Positions 1 to 9,229 are shown, numbered from the stretch's first letter. The stretch is DNA of 64,000 nt from Hyphomonadaceae bacterium BRH_c29 (GCA_000961695.1 LADW01000084.1:1-64000); one strand, 5' to 3'. Numbers and translations are program-made. Notes: generated by a model not told the origin, from the sequence alone.

Positions 1-952
1 GCGGAGGCACGCCGATCACGCGGCCCCGGCGGTTGCGCGGGCCTCGCACGCGGCACACGATACGGAGGGTCTTGTCGGACAGTTCCGTAACCTCAATGTC
101 CGGATTTTCCTGCGAAAGCTTGCGCATCAGGGCGTTGAAATTGCGCTGGCCCAGCCACGGCTTCACCCGGTTGCCATACTTGGTCTGGAAGCCTTCCACG
201 CCTTGCAGGGCGCGGATCACCTTGTTGCGCGGCAGCGGCTGGTCCGGCATGCGGGTGCCCAGCTGCATCACAATGTCGGCGGCCAGGGCCATCTGCTGCA
301 CTGCCAGCGGCGTGCCATTCGCCTTCTCGACCCGAACAGCCTCACGCACCTTCTTCATCAGGGGCGAGCGGCGCTCAGCCTCCTGGCGCAGCGGCGCGAT
401 GACCGGCGGATCGGAGCGCAGTTTGTACCATTTGCGGGGGCTGCGCTCATAATCGAAGGCCGCTTTCAGGGCGCCAATATGGATCACGCCGTCAGCATGT
501 TCGGAATAGAGCCCATAGGTCGGGTCCGTTTCCTTGCCCGCCGTCACCACGCGCAGGCGGGACAGCTGAAGCCGGTTCACCACGGGCACGAAGTCTGAAT
601 CGGTGGTCAGCAGGATAATCTCGTCCAGCCCTTCCACGGTCTGGCGCAGCTCGATCGCGTCCATCGTCATCACGATGTCGGCCGAGGACTTGCCCGAGGC
701 AATCTTGGTCTTGGCATGGGCGCGGCAATTGAACGCCTCGAAGCCCGCCGCCTCGAAGGCTTCGCGATGGGCGTCATACTGGCTATTCCAGTAGACCCGT
801 TTTGTCAGAAATTTGCGTCGCTTGCCCCGGTCCGACAGCGCCCCGTCCGACAGCCAGAGCAGCCATTTCGGGAGCGTGTCGACCATGGCTATGCCCGTGG
901 CGGCAAATATATTGTCAAAGTCCACGAGCAAAACGCTCTTCACGCGCGCCAC
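1..952 (-). CDS. NYN-domain (PIN-like) protein, partial (C-terminus beyond window)
   Basis: At least 317 residues, running off the left edge. The GTG start at 952 opens directly onto the domain core. The NYN acidic residues are visible: LLVDFDNI near residues 8-15, ADIVMTMDAIEL in the middle and LLTTDSDFVPVV after it, the DxD being typical of this PIN-like nuclease fold. The region after about residue 200 is basic and helical and may be an OST-HTH/LOTUS-like RNA-binding part, but this is weak. The family acts on RNA or is predicted to; the substrate is unknown. It lies downstream of tatC in the same direction, 87 bases away, so readthrough from tatABC is possible. Confidence 0.8.
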   Translation of the reverse strand, partial: MARVKSVLLVDFDNIFAATGIAMVDTLPKWLLWLSDGALSDRGKRRKFLTKRVYWNSQYDAHREAFEAAGFEAFNCRAHAKTKIASGKSSADIVMTMDAIELRQTVEGLDEIILLTTDSDFVPVVNRLQLSRLRVVTAGKETDPTYGLYSEHADGVIHIGALKAAFDYERSPRKWYKLRSDPPVIAPLRQEAERRSPLMKKVREAVRVEKANGTPLAVQQMALAADIVMQLGTRMPDQPLPRNKVIRALQGVEGFQTKYGNRVKPWLGQRNFNALMRKLSQENPDIEVTELSDKTLRIVCRVRGPRNRRGRVIGVPP

Positions 953-1039
953 AGATCACTCCTTGCTTCTCAAGGTCAGGCTCAAGCTTACCGTTCTACA
1001 TCCAAGCAGTCATTACAACAGCGCCAGACAGCGCATGTC

Positions 1040-1864
1040 TCACTCTGCCGCAGCAGCGTCGCGCTCTGCTTCCTTCTTTTCGATCATCTTCACGCTCAGA
1101 ATGCCGATCTCATACAGGAGGAGCACCGGTGCGGCGAGGAGGATCTGCGAGATCATGTCGGGCGGTGTAAAAACCGCCGCGAAAGCAAGGATGCCAACCA
1201 CGGCGAACTTGCGACCGCTCGACAGGGCCTTGGACGACACAATGCCGATCTTGCCCAGAAGCGCCATGATCAGCGGCAGCTGGAACGAGATGCCGAAGGC
1301 CAGCATCAGCGCCATCACCAGAGACAGATAATCAGCCACGCGCGGCAGCATGGTGATGTTGGCGACTTCACTGTCGGTCAGCTCCATGCCGACGGTGAAC
1401 CGGGCGAGCATGGGCAGCATCACGAAATAGACGAACGAGGCCCCGGCTGTGAACAGGATTGGCGCCAGTACCAGATAGGGCCAGAACGCGCCGCGCTCAT
1501 TCTTGTAGAGCCCCGGCGCCACGAAGGCATAGACCTGATAGGCGAGGAACGGGAACGCCACGAACAGGCCGCCAAACAGCGCCAGCTTCAGCTTGGCGAA
1601 GAAGAACTCCATCGGCGCGGTGTAGATGAAGTCGAGCTTCGTACCGCGGATCTCCTGCGCCATGCGGGCGAAGGGTTCGAGCAGGAGTTCATAGATGTCC
1701 AGCGCGATGAAAAAGCAGCCAATCGTCGCCACGGACAACGCGACAAGCGCCCAGATCAGGCGCGAGCGCAGCTCGTTCAGGTGATCCAGCAGCGGGGCGC
1801 GGCTCGATTCGACCTCGTCATCCACGATGTCGGGCTGCTCATCCTTGGGCGGGGTATGGCTCAT
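1040..1864 (-). CDS. tatC: Sec-independent (twin-arginine) translocase subunit TatC
   Basis: 274 residues. TatC is the six-helix inner-membrane receptor that, with TatB, binds twin-arginine signal peptides of folded proteins. Visible marks are the N-terminal DHLNELRSRL segment before the first membrane helix (about residues 25-35) and the conserved PFLAYQVYAFVAPGLYKNE stretch near residues 105-123, with the family's periplasmic glutamate. Hydrophobic segments follow at regular spacing. The N-terminal about 20 residues are acidic and variable; the C-terminal tail is charged (KKEAERDAAAAE). The ATG overlaps the tatB stop in an ATGA, so the two are translationally coupled. Order tatA-tatB-tatC is the usual one. 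Confidence 0.97.
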   Translation of the reverse strand: MSHTPPKDEQPDIVDDEVESSRAPLLDHLNELRSRLIWALVALSVATIGCFFIALDIYELLLEPFARMAQEIRGTKLDFIYTAPMEFFFAKLKLALFGGLFVAFPFLAYQVYAFVAPGLYKNERGAFWPYLVLAPILFTAGASFVYFVMLPMLARFTVGMELTDSEVANITMLPRVADYLSLVMALMLAFGISFQLPLIMALLGKIGIVSSKALSSGRKFAVVGILAFAAVFTPPDMISQILLAAPVLLLYEIGILSVKMIEKKEAERDAAAAE

Positions 1865-2244
1865 GCCGGGTCGCCCTTGGGCTCGGTTTCAGGCTGGGAG
1901 GCGGGCTCTGGTTCCGGGTCCGGCTTTGCCGGCTCGGCCGTGGACGCGGCGGTCTGGGCCATGACGGCGGAATTCACGTCTTTCTCGTAGGACGACAGGT
2001 CGTCCGTCGCCTCTTTCAGCGAATTCTTGAGCTTCAGGTCTTCGATTTCCTTGCGCAGCTCCTGCAGCTCGCTCTGACGGGCAATGTCGTCAAAGGCAGC
2101 CTGGAACTCGCGCGCCATGGCGCGGCCCTTGCCCACGAACTGGCCAAGGCGGCGCATCATCATGGGCAGATCCTTCGGCCCGACAATAATCAGGGCTGCG
2201 ATCGCCAGTACCATAAGTTCGGTGAAGCCGATTCCGGGCAGCAT
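1861..2244 (-). CDS. tatB: Sec-independent translocase subunit TatB
   Basis: 127 residues. One N-terminal membrane helix (about 5-21) ends in the family turn VGPKDLP and is followed by a long amphipathic helix (RRLGQFVGKGRAMAREFQAAF) and a charged coiled-coil region. The C-terminal third is rich in Pro, Glu and Ala and looks disordered. GIGFTEL at the N-terminus, including the conserved glutamate, separates TatB from TatA. TatB forms the substrate-binding complex with TatC. Its end overlaps the start of tatC by four bases; tatA ends 22 bases upstream. Confidence 0.96.
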   Translation of the reverse strand: MLPGIGFTELMVLAIAALIIVGPKDLPMMMRRLGQFVGKGRAMAREFQAAFDDIARQSELQELRKEIEDLKLKNSLKEATDDLSSYEKDVNSAVMAQTAASTAEPAKPDPEPEPASQPETEPKGDPA

Positions 2245-2266
2245 CGGGTGTGCCCTCCGTCAGGGT

Positions 2267-2491
2267 TCAGGACGAGGCCTTGGTCTCGTCTTTCTTGGGC
2301 GTGACGTCGACCATCTCGTCCTTGGAAACCGATTTCGGTTCCTTGGGCGCGTCTTCGTCCTTGAGACCTTTGCGGAAGGCGCCGATGCCTTTTGCCATGT
2401 CGGTCATGATCCCGGAGATCCGGCCGCGGCCGCCGAACAGCAGCAGCGCGACGATCACAACGATCAGCATTTGAATCCAGCTGGGGGCCAT
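2267..2491 (-). CDS. tatA: Sec-independent translocase subunit TatA
   Basis: 74 residues, the usual size for TatA. One membrane helix (about 6-19) is followed by the conserved [21 protein letters not shown] segment: the family's FG at the hinge and then an amphipathic helix, followed by an acidic and lysine-rich tail. TatA oligomers form the export pore or membrane-weakening patch. The start at 2491 is preceded by AAGGAGACTCCCGGC in the reading direction, a good ribosome-binding site. It is first in the tatABC operon; the promoter should lie in the 84 bases shared with the divergent exonuclease III gene. Confidence 0.95.
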   Translation of the reverse strand: MAPSWIQMLIVVIVALLLFGGRGRISGIMTDMAKGIGAFRKGLKDEDAPKEPKSVSKDEMVDVTPKKDETKASS

Positions 2492-2575
2492 GCCGGGAGT
2501 CTCCTTGAAGTTTCTGCAAGTATAGGGGCGGCAACTGGCTGGAACAATGGGGCGAAGCTGCTTAAAGGTCAGCGC

Positions 2576-3352
2576 ATGCGTATTGCCACATGGAACGTCA
2601 ATTCGATCAAAGCCCGCTTCCCCACTGTGCAGGAAGTGCTGCAGGACATTAATTGTGATGTCGTCTGCCTTCAGGAACTGAAGTGCGAGACCGATGCCTT
2701 CCCCTATATGGAGCTGGAAGAGGCTGGCTGGAACTGCGCCGTGCTGGGGCAGAAATCCTATAATGGCGTGGCCATTCTCTCCAAATACCCGCTGGAAGAC
2801 GTCACCAAAGGCCTCCCCACGATGGAGGACGATCAGGCCCGCTTCATCGAGGCGCTGGTCATGGCCGAGACGCCGATCCGCGTCGGCGGGCTGTATCTGC
2901 CGAACGGCAACCCGGCGCCGGGGCCGAAATTCGACTACAAGCTCGAATGGATGGACTGCCTGCTCGCCCATGCGCGTGAGCGGCTGAAGTCGGAGGAGCC
3001 ATATGTCCTCTGCGGTGACTATAACACGATCCCCGGCGCGCTCGACTGCTGGGACGAGACCAAATGGGCCGATGACGCCCTCGCTTTGCCCGAAACGCGC
3101 GAAGCCTTCCGCCGGATCAAGCATGCCGGCTTTGCCGAAGCCTTCGAGATCGCCGATGGCCGGGCGCACCAGTACACGTTCTGGGACTATCAGGGCGGCG
3201 CCTTCCAGAAGGATCACGGCATCCGGATCGACCACCTGCTGCTCTCGCCGCAAGCCGCCGACCGGCTGCAGTCCGTGGAAATCTACCGCAAGGCGCGAAG
3301 CCTGGAGAAACCGTCAGACCATGTGCCGGTGATTGGTGTGTTTGAGGACTAG
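2576..3352 (+). CDS. xth: Exodeoxyribonuclease III (class II AP endonuclease)
   Basis: 258 residues, the normal length. The enzyme cuts DNA 5' of abasic sites and removes 3' blocking groups in base excision repair. The EEP-fold catalytic landmarks are all present: TWNVNSI with Asn7, CLQELK with Glu34, [12 protein letters not shown] with the Asp/Asn pair, RIDHLLLS, and the terminal SDHVPVIG carrying the catalytic His. The frame is open further upstream, but the protein aligns from MRIATWNV, so the ATG at 2576 is chosen. It is divergent from tatA with 84 bases between them and seems to be a single-gene unit. Confidence 0.96.
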   Translation: MRIATWNVNSIKARFPTVQEVLQDINCDVVCLQELKCETDAFPYMELEEAGWNCAVLGQKSYNGVAILSKYPLEDVTKGLPTMEDDQARFIEALVMAETPIRVGGLYLPNGNPAPGPKFDYKLEWMDCLLAHARERLKSEEPYVLCGDYNTIPGALDCWDETKWADDALALPETREAFRRIKHAGFAEAFEIADGRAHQYTFWDYQGGAFQKDHGIRIDHLLLSPQAADRLQSVEIYRKARSLEKPSDHVPVIGVFED

Positions 3353-3377
3353 GGCGGCATCGCACTTCGCCATCATC

Positions 3378-3450
3378 CTTCGACTTCGCTCAGGATGAGT
3401 CCCGTTTATGCCGCGATTCCATAGCGCTCTTGGCTCGAGCGAAGTCGAAG
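3378..3450. repeat. Long inverted repeat between converging genes
   Basis: Perfect 14-base arms CTTCGACTTCGCTC (3378-3391) and GAGCGAAGTCGAAG (3437-3450) separated by 45 bases. It lies in the gap between the 3' ends of xth and the 3476-4252 gene, so it may end transcription from both sides. The left arm with its flank (CATCCTTCGACTTCGCTCAG) also resembles intergenic repeats common in alphaproteobacterial genomes; that resemblance is from memory. There is no U-tract. Confidence 0.55.
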
Positions 3451-3475
3451 CACGGGCGCGGGCTTGCTTCCTTGC

Positions 3476-4252
3476 CTAATTCACAGAGCCATACGTCGCG
3501 CCGGCATCGTCGAAATAGCGGCGCCAGAAGCCGCGCACGTCGGCGAGCGGCAGGTCGTAGATCTGACGCGGCACAATGCGGGCGACGACGTCGACGCCTT
3601 CGAGCTTGGGCTGGGTCTCGGCCAGTTTCGATTCCAGATAGGCATCATAATCGGCGCCCTTCTTGTAGAAGGAGAAGCCGTCGGAATGCTGCATCAGATC
3701 TGACATCAGAACCACGCGGCGGCCTTCCTGCTGGGGCTGGAAATCGGCCCGGTCGGAGATCGTGTAGATGGCTTCGGTGAGCGGCGAGCTGGGCTGCTCC
3801 TTCTCCATCAGCGCGGCTTCCACGGTGCCGACCAGCGGCTGGTAGAATTTCTTCTGCCAGTCCTGCTCGATCATCTTCGGGTTCTGCGTGATCGGATTGG
3901 CAGCAGCGGCGCTGCCCGGCGAACAGGACGCATACAGAACTTTCGGATTGTACGGGTCTGTCGCGTTCGGCACCATGATGGTCAGCTTGCCATATTTCGG
4001 CAGGGCGCGGGCCTCGTCGTTGACCAGCTCGCGCACCCAGTCGAGGTCGTTCGGATTGAACGGGTCAGACTGGTCGATCAGCAGGATCGTGTGGGCCGGG
4101 TCCTTGCGGTCTACCCGGCAATTGTTCTCCGCCATCACGGCAGGCGGCTGGTTGAACGCCACGAGGGCGAACACGCCGAACACACAGGCCAGCATGGCAC
4201 CAATTGTGCCGCGCCAGAACCATGGGCCTCGAGTGCTCCTGCGTCTTGCCAT
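3476..4252 (-). CDS. Membrane-anchored vWA-like protein of unknown function
   Basis: 258 residues. A basic N-terminus (ARRRSTRG) and one membrane helix (about 16-38) put the rest of the chain outside the cytoplasm. The exported part resembles a von Willebrand factor A fold: HTILLIDQSDPF after the first strand sits where DxSxS of the metal site belongs but is altered (DQSD), a Ser-Pro-Leu-Thr-Glu segment lies at the Thr position, and VVLMSDLMQHSDGFSF contains a late Asp. The fold call is inference. It follows the 4267-5865 gene by 14 bases and is almost certainly co-transcribed, suggesting both act in one complex. Not recognised as a named family. Confidence 0.8.
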   Translation of the reverse strand: MARRRSTRGPWFWRGTIGAMLACVFGVFALVAFNQPPAVMAENNCRVDRKDPAHTILLIDQSDPFNPNDLDWVRELVNDEARALPKYGKLTIMVPNATDPYNPKVLYASCSPGSAAAANPITQNPKMIEQDWQKKFYQPLVGTVEAALMEKEQPSSPLTEAIYTISDRADFQPQQEGRRVVLMSDLMQHSDGFSFYKKGADYDAYLESKLAETQPKLEGVDVVARIVPRQIYDLPLADVRGFWRRYFDDAGATYGSVN

Positions 4253-4266
4253 GACTTACCGTCTCC

Positions 4267-5865
4267 TCAGGCGCGGCGAGCCTGGTCAACGGGCACATGC
4301 GTGCTGCCTTTGACCTGCTTGGCTTCGCGCACCATGCCGATTTCTTCGACGACTTTCTTTTCGATGGACGACAGGCCCTGCTGGACGTGCTGGATGTGCT
4401 GTTCCAGCCATTCACGGCAGATGTTCAGGGCGGTCATGTTGTTGTCGATGGCCTTGATCGCGGCCTGTGCCTGTTCGCGTTCCTTGACCATGTCGTATGA
4501 CGGCAGCTGCGGCGTGACGATCTCATCGAAATAGGCGGGACAAGCAGCCTGCTCGCCGAGGCGGTCGCGGTTGGCATTGCGGGCGCGGCGATGGGCCTGG
4601 CGGTAAGCCACTTTCAGGCTGCGCTCCTGGTCGGCCGCGCGCGAGGCGATGGCGATGGCGAAGTCGCGGCGGGCGTCGAGCAGGTTCATCGCCTTCTCGA
4701 TTTCACGCTTGGCGGCGACGTGACGCGATTGCTGCGTCTCGAACCATTGGCGGCACTGGGTGAAATAGTCCGACAGGTCGTCGCGCACGGCGTTGCGGAC
4801 CGTCTGGCGGCGCTCATAGGCCTTGCGTTCCTTGCGCCACACGCGGCCATAGCCCGGATAGCGGTCAGAGATGCGGTCATAGCCTTCGTAGATGGCCAGG
4901 CCGAAAACCGTCAGCCCCATGAACAGGAGACCGAGCGCGATGAAGCTGTCGAGGGCGAAGATGTTCGGGAACATCGAGCCGACCACTTCGGTCGGAGAGA
5001 TCGAGAACAGCGAGAAGCCGCCCATCGCTCCGGCTGTGTCAGCGGAGATCAGGCCGGATTCCACAGCGTCGCGGAAGTGCGCGATGAAGAAGTTCAGCAA
5101 CAGGCCGGAGACGATGCAGACGGTCGCAACCGCGCCGCCAAAGATCTTCCAGCCCATATTGGCGTGATTGAAGGCATAGCGCAGGCCGAAGAAGCCGGCG
5201 ACGACGCCGACGCAGACGTTCACGGCGCTGACGCCGAAGGCGATCATCATGCCGCCGATCAGACCATTGGACTGGGCATCCTTGAACAGGAGCGCATTGA
5301 AGCCGCCTTCCAGGATCATGATGAAAACGAGGATGGCGATGGCCTGTTCCACGTTCTTCTTGATGTCCGGCATGCGATCCCCGATCCGGTCGCCATGCAG
5401 GGCGCGGAACTGCTGCAGCTCAACAATCGCAGCCGTATGGGATTCCTTGGCCTCGATCGTGTCGTCGGTTTCGTAGTGACGATACTCGTTCTCTTCCGAC
5501 TTGATGGCTTCCCGCAGCTGGTCGGGATGAATGTCGATCGGCGTATAGTCAGCAATATAGTTGCGCACGGTGGCAGACGCTGTGGACATCCATGTGCCGA
5601 GACCGCGGCGCACTTCCTCAGCGCGTTCGGCGATCATCTGTTCGCGCTCGCTCCACTGGTCCTGCGTGAGGGCCTCGGACACGGGCAGGCCATCCTGCGC
5701 ATCGGACTTTGCGTCCTTGCGGGTCATCTGGCGGCTGATTCCCAGCTCGCCTTTCGCGCGTTTGCCTTTCAGGCCGTGCTCAGACAGGCCACCGCTCAGC
5801 TCCAGCGGCTTGACCTTGGTCTGACAACCGACGTCTGCGCCCCAGCGCACAGTCTTCTTCGCCAT
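4267..5865 (-). CDS. Four-helix membrane protein with cytoplasmic coiled coils, function unknown
   Basis: 532 residues. Residues 1-165 are hydrophilic and helical with many charged residues; membrane segments follow at about 174-194, 202-232, 239-263 and 303-326; residues 335-520 are again charged and helical, including an Arg-rich stretch (YRQAHRRARNANRDR) and a late probable coiled coil (about 465-515). The design, membrane core flanked by long helical domains, suggests a scaffold or mechanosensing part. It is the first gene of a two-gene unit with the vWA-like protein. I do not recognise the family; nothing here indicates an enzyme. Confidence 0.8.
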   Translation of the reverse strand: MAKKTVRWGADVGCQTKVKPLELSGGLSEHGLKGKRAKGELGISRQMTRKDAKSDAQDGLPVSEALTQDQWSEREQMIAERAEEVRRGLGTWMSTASATVRNYIADYTPIDIHPDQLREAIKSEENEYRHYETDDTIEAKESHTAAIVELQQFRALHGDRIGDRMPDIKKNVEQAIAILVFIMILEGGFNALLFKDAQSNGLIGGMMIAFGVSAVNVCVGVVAGFFGLRYAFNHANMGWKIFGGAVATVCIVSGLLLNFFIAHFRDAVESGLISADTAGAMGGFSLFSISPTEVVGSMFPNIFALDSFIALGLLFMGLTVFGLAIYEGYDRISDRYPGYGRVWRKERKAYERRQTVRNAVRDDLSDYFTQCRQWFETQQSRHVAAKREIEKAMNLLDARRDFAIAIASRAADQERSLKVAYRQAHRRARNANRDRLGEQAACPAYFDEIVTPQLPSYDMVKEREQAQAAIKAIDNNMTALNICREWLEQHIQHVQQGLSSIEKKVVEEIGMVREAKQVKGSTHVPVDQARRA

Positions 5866-5993
5866 AACGGATCCTCATTAACAATACGGGCTTTGGAATT
5901 AACTTTCGCCAGAATGCGCTGGCTTGGTTACCAACTGCCTAAGGCCGCCGCGTCATGTGCAATTGGTAATGTTGATCCGCCGGGCCTGCCCGA

Positions 5994-6917
5994 TCAGGCG
6001 TATTGCCGAAGCGTATCCATGAGCTCGCCAGCGGACTGGTACATGACCAGCGCGTCGCCGGAGGACAGATAGTGCAGCGGCACGCCGACACGGTCGGCTT
6101 CTGCCTCGATGCCCGCCTTCCAGGAATCGCTGTTTTCCCTGCCGCTGACAGAAATCACTGGCGCGTCTGCAAAACAGCCATCGTGAAGAACCGGGTCGAC
6201 ACTCAGAGAGCTGCGCAATTCCGTCAGGAATGTATGGATATCCGTACCCAGGTTAATGGCGTCCATGGCCTCCCCGAACAAGGCTTTGTTTTGCCTTAGA
6301 TATTCCAGGTCACCCGGACTTTTCTGCACGAAATTCTCGGTGACCCAGAACTTCCCGAACAGGCCCTTCGCGCTCTTGAGGCCCATAAGGGCCAGACGTG
6401 CGCCAGTCATGCTGGTCAGCGTCTGCTCGATATGCCGCGCGAACCAGTCGGGCCGGATTTCGGCCATCGGATCATAGTTGAAGAAGCAATTGCAGACCGC
6501 GACGAGGCGCACACTCGGATGACGCGCGAGCCTGTAGCTCAGCGTATTGCCGGTGCCCGAGCTGACAATGACCACATCCTTGCGTCCCAGCGAGTCCAGG
6601 AATGCCCCGATCAGCTGTGCCTGCCGGTCCGGATCCGGCAAAGGCGGCACAGCGCCGAAGCCTGGACGGCGGATACAGATTGTCTGAAATCCGTTCGCTT
6701 CAGCCTGCTTGCAGAACGCCTCATCGGACCAGCCCGGATATTCCAGCGAGTGCAACACAACCAGCGGCCGCAGCTTTGGATCGCCACGGGCCATAAACTC
6801 CAGGGCGCCGCCGTACCGCTCAAATCTCTGAATGCCTCGCCCAAATGGATCCACCGATGCAGGCCAGCTCTGAGCAACGCGCTGGTCCATTCCGACAGTA
6901 TGACTTTGGGCAAGCAT
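5994..6917 (-). CDS. Alpha/beta-hydrolase-fold protein lacking catalytic Ser and His
   Basis: 307 residues from the ATG at 6917 (a TTG at 6929 is also possible). The fold is recognisable: LVVLHSLEYPGW at the oxyanion strand, CIRRPGFGAV, then VVIVSSGTGNTLSYRLA where the nucleophile elbow belongs, and a C-terminal VPLHYLSSGDALVMYQSAGEL. At the elbow the family GxSxG is replaced by SSGTGN, so the nucleophile position is Gly; near the C-terminus the usual Gly-His is Gly-Asp. Both losses together suggest a non-catalytic member, perhaps a ligand-binding protein. There is no signal peptide. It is an isolated gene between the membrane-protein pair and the amidohydrolase. Confidence 0.8.
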   Translation of the reverse strand: MLAQSHTVGMDQRVAQSWPASVDPFGRGIQRFERYGGALEFMARGDPKLRPLVVLHSLEYPGWSDEAFCKQAEANGFQTICIRRPGFGAVPPLPDPDRQAQLIGAFLDSLGRKDVVIVSSGTGNTLSYRLARHPSVRLVAVCNCFFNYDPMAEIRPDWFARHIEQTLTSMTGARLALMGLKSAKGLFGKFWVTENFVQKSPGDLEYLRQNKALFGEAMDAINLGTDIHTFLTELRSSLSVDPVLHDGCFADAPVISVSGRENSDSWKAGIEAEADRVGVPLHYLSSGDALVMYQSAGELMDTLRQYA

Positions 6918-7033
6918 GCTTGATCTCAATACAGGCCGGGTGATTCTGGAATGATTATAATTTCCACAAGAATAGAAAGCACGAACGAATCAGGCTGTCT
7001 TTCGTGGAAAAGGGGGAAGTCGCCTCGTTTTGC

Positions 7034-9130
7034 TCAATCCCTCGATGCTGGTGTCTGAACTTCCGGCACATCGGCAAACGGGCGAATTCCGAACCAAGGG
7101 TAGATTTCGGCCGGGAAGTAGACCGTGTCGCCCTTCGAGACAAGGCGGATCGTCTTGATCGCTTTCAGATCCTCCACCGGATTGCCCGGCACGAGGATGA
7201 AATCGGCCTTCTTGCCGGGCTCGATGGAGCCAAGCTCGTCGCCAAGGCCCATATATGAGGCTTCTTCCAGCGTCGCGCGGGCGAGGATCTCCGCCGGGGT
7301 GAAGCCAACATTCTGGTACAGTTCCAGCTCGCGGTGCAGCGTCAGCGCGCCGCCAAGGTCTGTGCCGAAGACGATGAAGATGCCGCGATCCTTCATGCGC
7401 CGGATCGTATCGGTGATCTGGTCGAACGCACCCTTGTAGGCAGCGTCTTCTTCCGGGCTGCCAATGGCCGACCAGGCCGCCTTGGCCTGGCGCTGCACGC
7501 CGACCGGCATATGGTCGACATAGTCGGCCATGCCGGCCTGCGTCTCGCCATTGCGCGACAGAAGCAGCGCTTCGTGGATCGCATAGGTCGGGTCGATGGC
7601 GATGTCTTTTTCAGCCATCAGGTCCAGCGTGTGCTGCACAGCCGGGCCGTCGAGATCGAGCCCCGGCAGGCGCTGCAGGGCGGTCAGGCGGAGCAGCGTG
7701 CGGGTGTCTTCGCCCTGCGCCAGAACCCAGCCCAGCATGACCTGGTTGATATGGGTCATCTCGTCATAACCGGCCTCGATCATGTGGTCGGCATCGGTAA
7801 AGGCCGGGACGTGGCCGGTGACGCGCAGGCCGCGCTCATGCGCCCGTTTCACGACGGCCGGCACCCAGGCCGGGTTCATCGAGTTGTAGACCTTGATCTC
7901 CCAGAAGTCGCCCTGATCGGCGTACCAGTCGACCGCCGCGACGGCCTCTTCTTCGCTTTTCACGAGGATGCCATTGTTCGAGCTGAATGGGCTTTTGCCT
8001 TCGATGAAACCGGAGCGGACGATACGCGGCCCGGCGAGCTGGCCGTCCTCGATCTTGCCGATCAGATCGCTCAGCACGGCATTGTCATTGCCCATGTCGC
8101 GGATCAGCGTAACCCCGGCGGCGATGTTCTTCAGGGCGGCGTCCTGGCTGACATGGCCGTGCATGTCGATCAGGCCCGGCACCAGTGTTCCGCCCTGCCC
8201 GTCGACCACGTACGACCCGGCCGTATCCGAGACTCCAGACGCCACGGACGTGATCACACCGTGATCCACCGTGACTGTAGAGGCCTCCGTGAGAGCTTTT
8301 GCGTGCGGATCGAACACGCGGACATTCGTAATTGCGAGCGGCGCGTCGTACGTGTGCGCGGTGGCGGCCTGAATGGCTTCCAGCCGCTCGGTCGAGAGGC
8401 GCGCGGCGAGGTCTTTCAGCTGCGTGTCGGCGGCTTCATAGCCCTCCCGCACGATCACGAAGCGCGGCGAGATCAGCGCGAACAGGTCGCCATTCGCTTC
8501 GGCGAGGAAATAGGTCGGATCGACATCATCGCCGACCAGCGCATAGGCCGTTGCCTCGACCGGGCCAGCTGCGCCATCGACGCTGACCTGTTCCAGCGCG
8601 TCCAGTTTCAGCTCGCCCGCAGGCCAGGCGGGCAGCGTGTGGTCTGCATCCGCCAGCAGCGCTTTGGCATAGACGGCGAGCGCATAAGGCGTGCCGTTTT
8701 GTGGGATGTAGATCGTTGGCTCAGTCTGTTCCGCCGTGCCAGGGCCGGTCGTGTCGGTCCAGCTGGCGACGCCGTCTGCCAGCGCGAAAGTCTCGTGGAT
8801 CTCGTTGCCGAACGTGGTGGCGCCATCGACCTTCCAGCCGGTCGGCAGGCCGTCCGCGCCCAGCTCGATCGTCTCGGCCAGCGTCGGGCCGCGGCCATTG
8901 TTGCGGTACTCGTAATCCACCGTGACCGTGTCGCCGTCTGTGGTGGCGACCATCTGGCCAATCGTGGAGTCAAACAGGCGGACGGAGTATGTTTCCGTGA
9001 TCGTTGTGTCGGTATCCGTGATCGTCGTGACCGTATCGGTGATCTCCGGGGCCGCCACGTCCCCCTCATGTGTGCAGGCACCCAGAAGGAACAGCGCCCC
9101 CAGCGCCGAATAGCCAAACCGATCCAACAT
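7034..9130 (-). CDS. Lipoprotein amidohydrolase (imidazolonepropionase/prolidase-like group)
   Basis: 698 residues. The N-terminus is a lipoprotein signal (LFLLGAC, Cys19), so the enzyme is probably anchored in the periplasm or outer membrane. Residues 25-250 are a Thr/Asp-rich region unlike the catalytic part. The amidohydrolase domain follows: composite-domain strands from about 265, LVPGLIDMHGHVS with the HxH metal pair (His324, His326), VTGHVP (His440), MTHINQ (His460), and IVFGTDLGG near 595 with the catalytic Asp, then the second half of the beta-sandwich (KADFILVPGNP). Secreted homologues hydrolyse cyclic amides or peptides. It seems to be a single-gene unit. Confidence 0.9.
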   Translation of the reverse strand: MLDRFGYSALGALFLLGACTHEGDVAAPEITDTVTTITDTDTTITETYSVRLFDSTIGQMVATTDGDTVTVDYEYRNNGRGPTLAETIELGADGLPTGWKVDGATTFGNEIHETFALADGVASWTDTTGPGTAEQTEPTIYIPQNGTPYALAVYAKALLADADHTLPAWPAGELKLDALEQVSVDGAAGPVEATAYALVGDDVDPTYFLAEANGDLFALISPRFVIVREGYEAADTQLKDLAARLSTERLEAIQAATAHTYDAPLAITNVRVFDPHAKALTEASTVTVDHGVITSVASGVSDTAGSYVVDGQGGTLVPGLIDMHGHVSQDAALKNIAAGVTLIRDMGNDNAVLSDLIGKIEDGQLAGPRIVRSGFIEGKSPFSSNNGILVKSEEEAVAAVDWYADQGDFWEIKVYNSMNPAWVPAVVKRAHERGLRVTGHVPAFTDADHMIEAGYDEMTHINQVMLGWVLAQGEDTRTLLRLTALQRLPGLDLDGPAVQHTLDLMAEKDIAIDPTYAIHEALLLSRNGETQAGMADYVDHMPVGVQRQAKAAWSAIGSPEEDAAYKGAFDQITDTIRRMKDRGIFIVFGTDLGGALTLHRELELYQNVGFTPAEILARATLEEASYMGLGDELGSIEPGKKADFILVPGNPVEDLKAIKTIRLVSKGDTVYFPAEIYPWFGIRPFADVPEVQTPASRD

Positions 9131-9229
9131 GCCGAAGCTCCCTTTTGCCCGCCGCTCCGGTCAGAGCGATTCCGGGCGGAAGTTGGCATATCGGGGGTGG
9201 AGAGGGAAGTATGGCGCCTGTTCGCCGTG

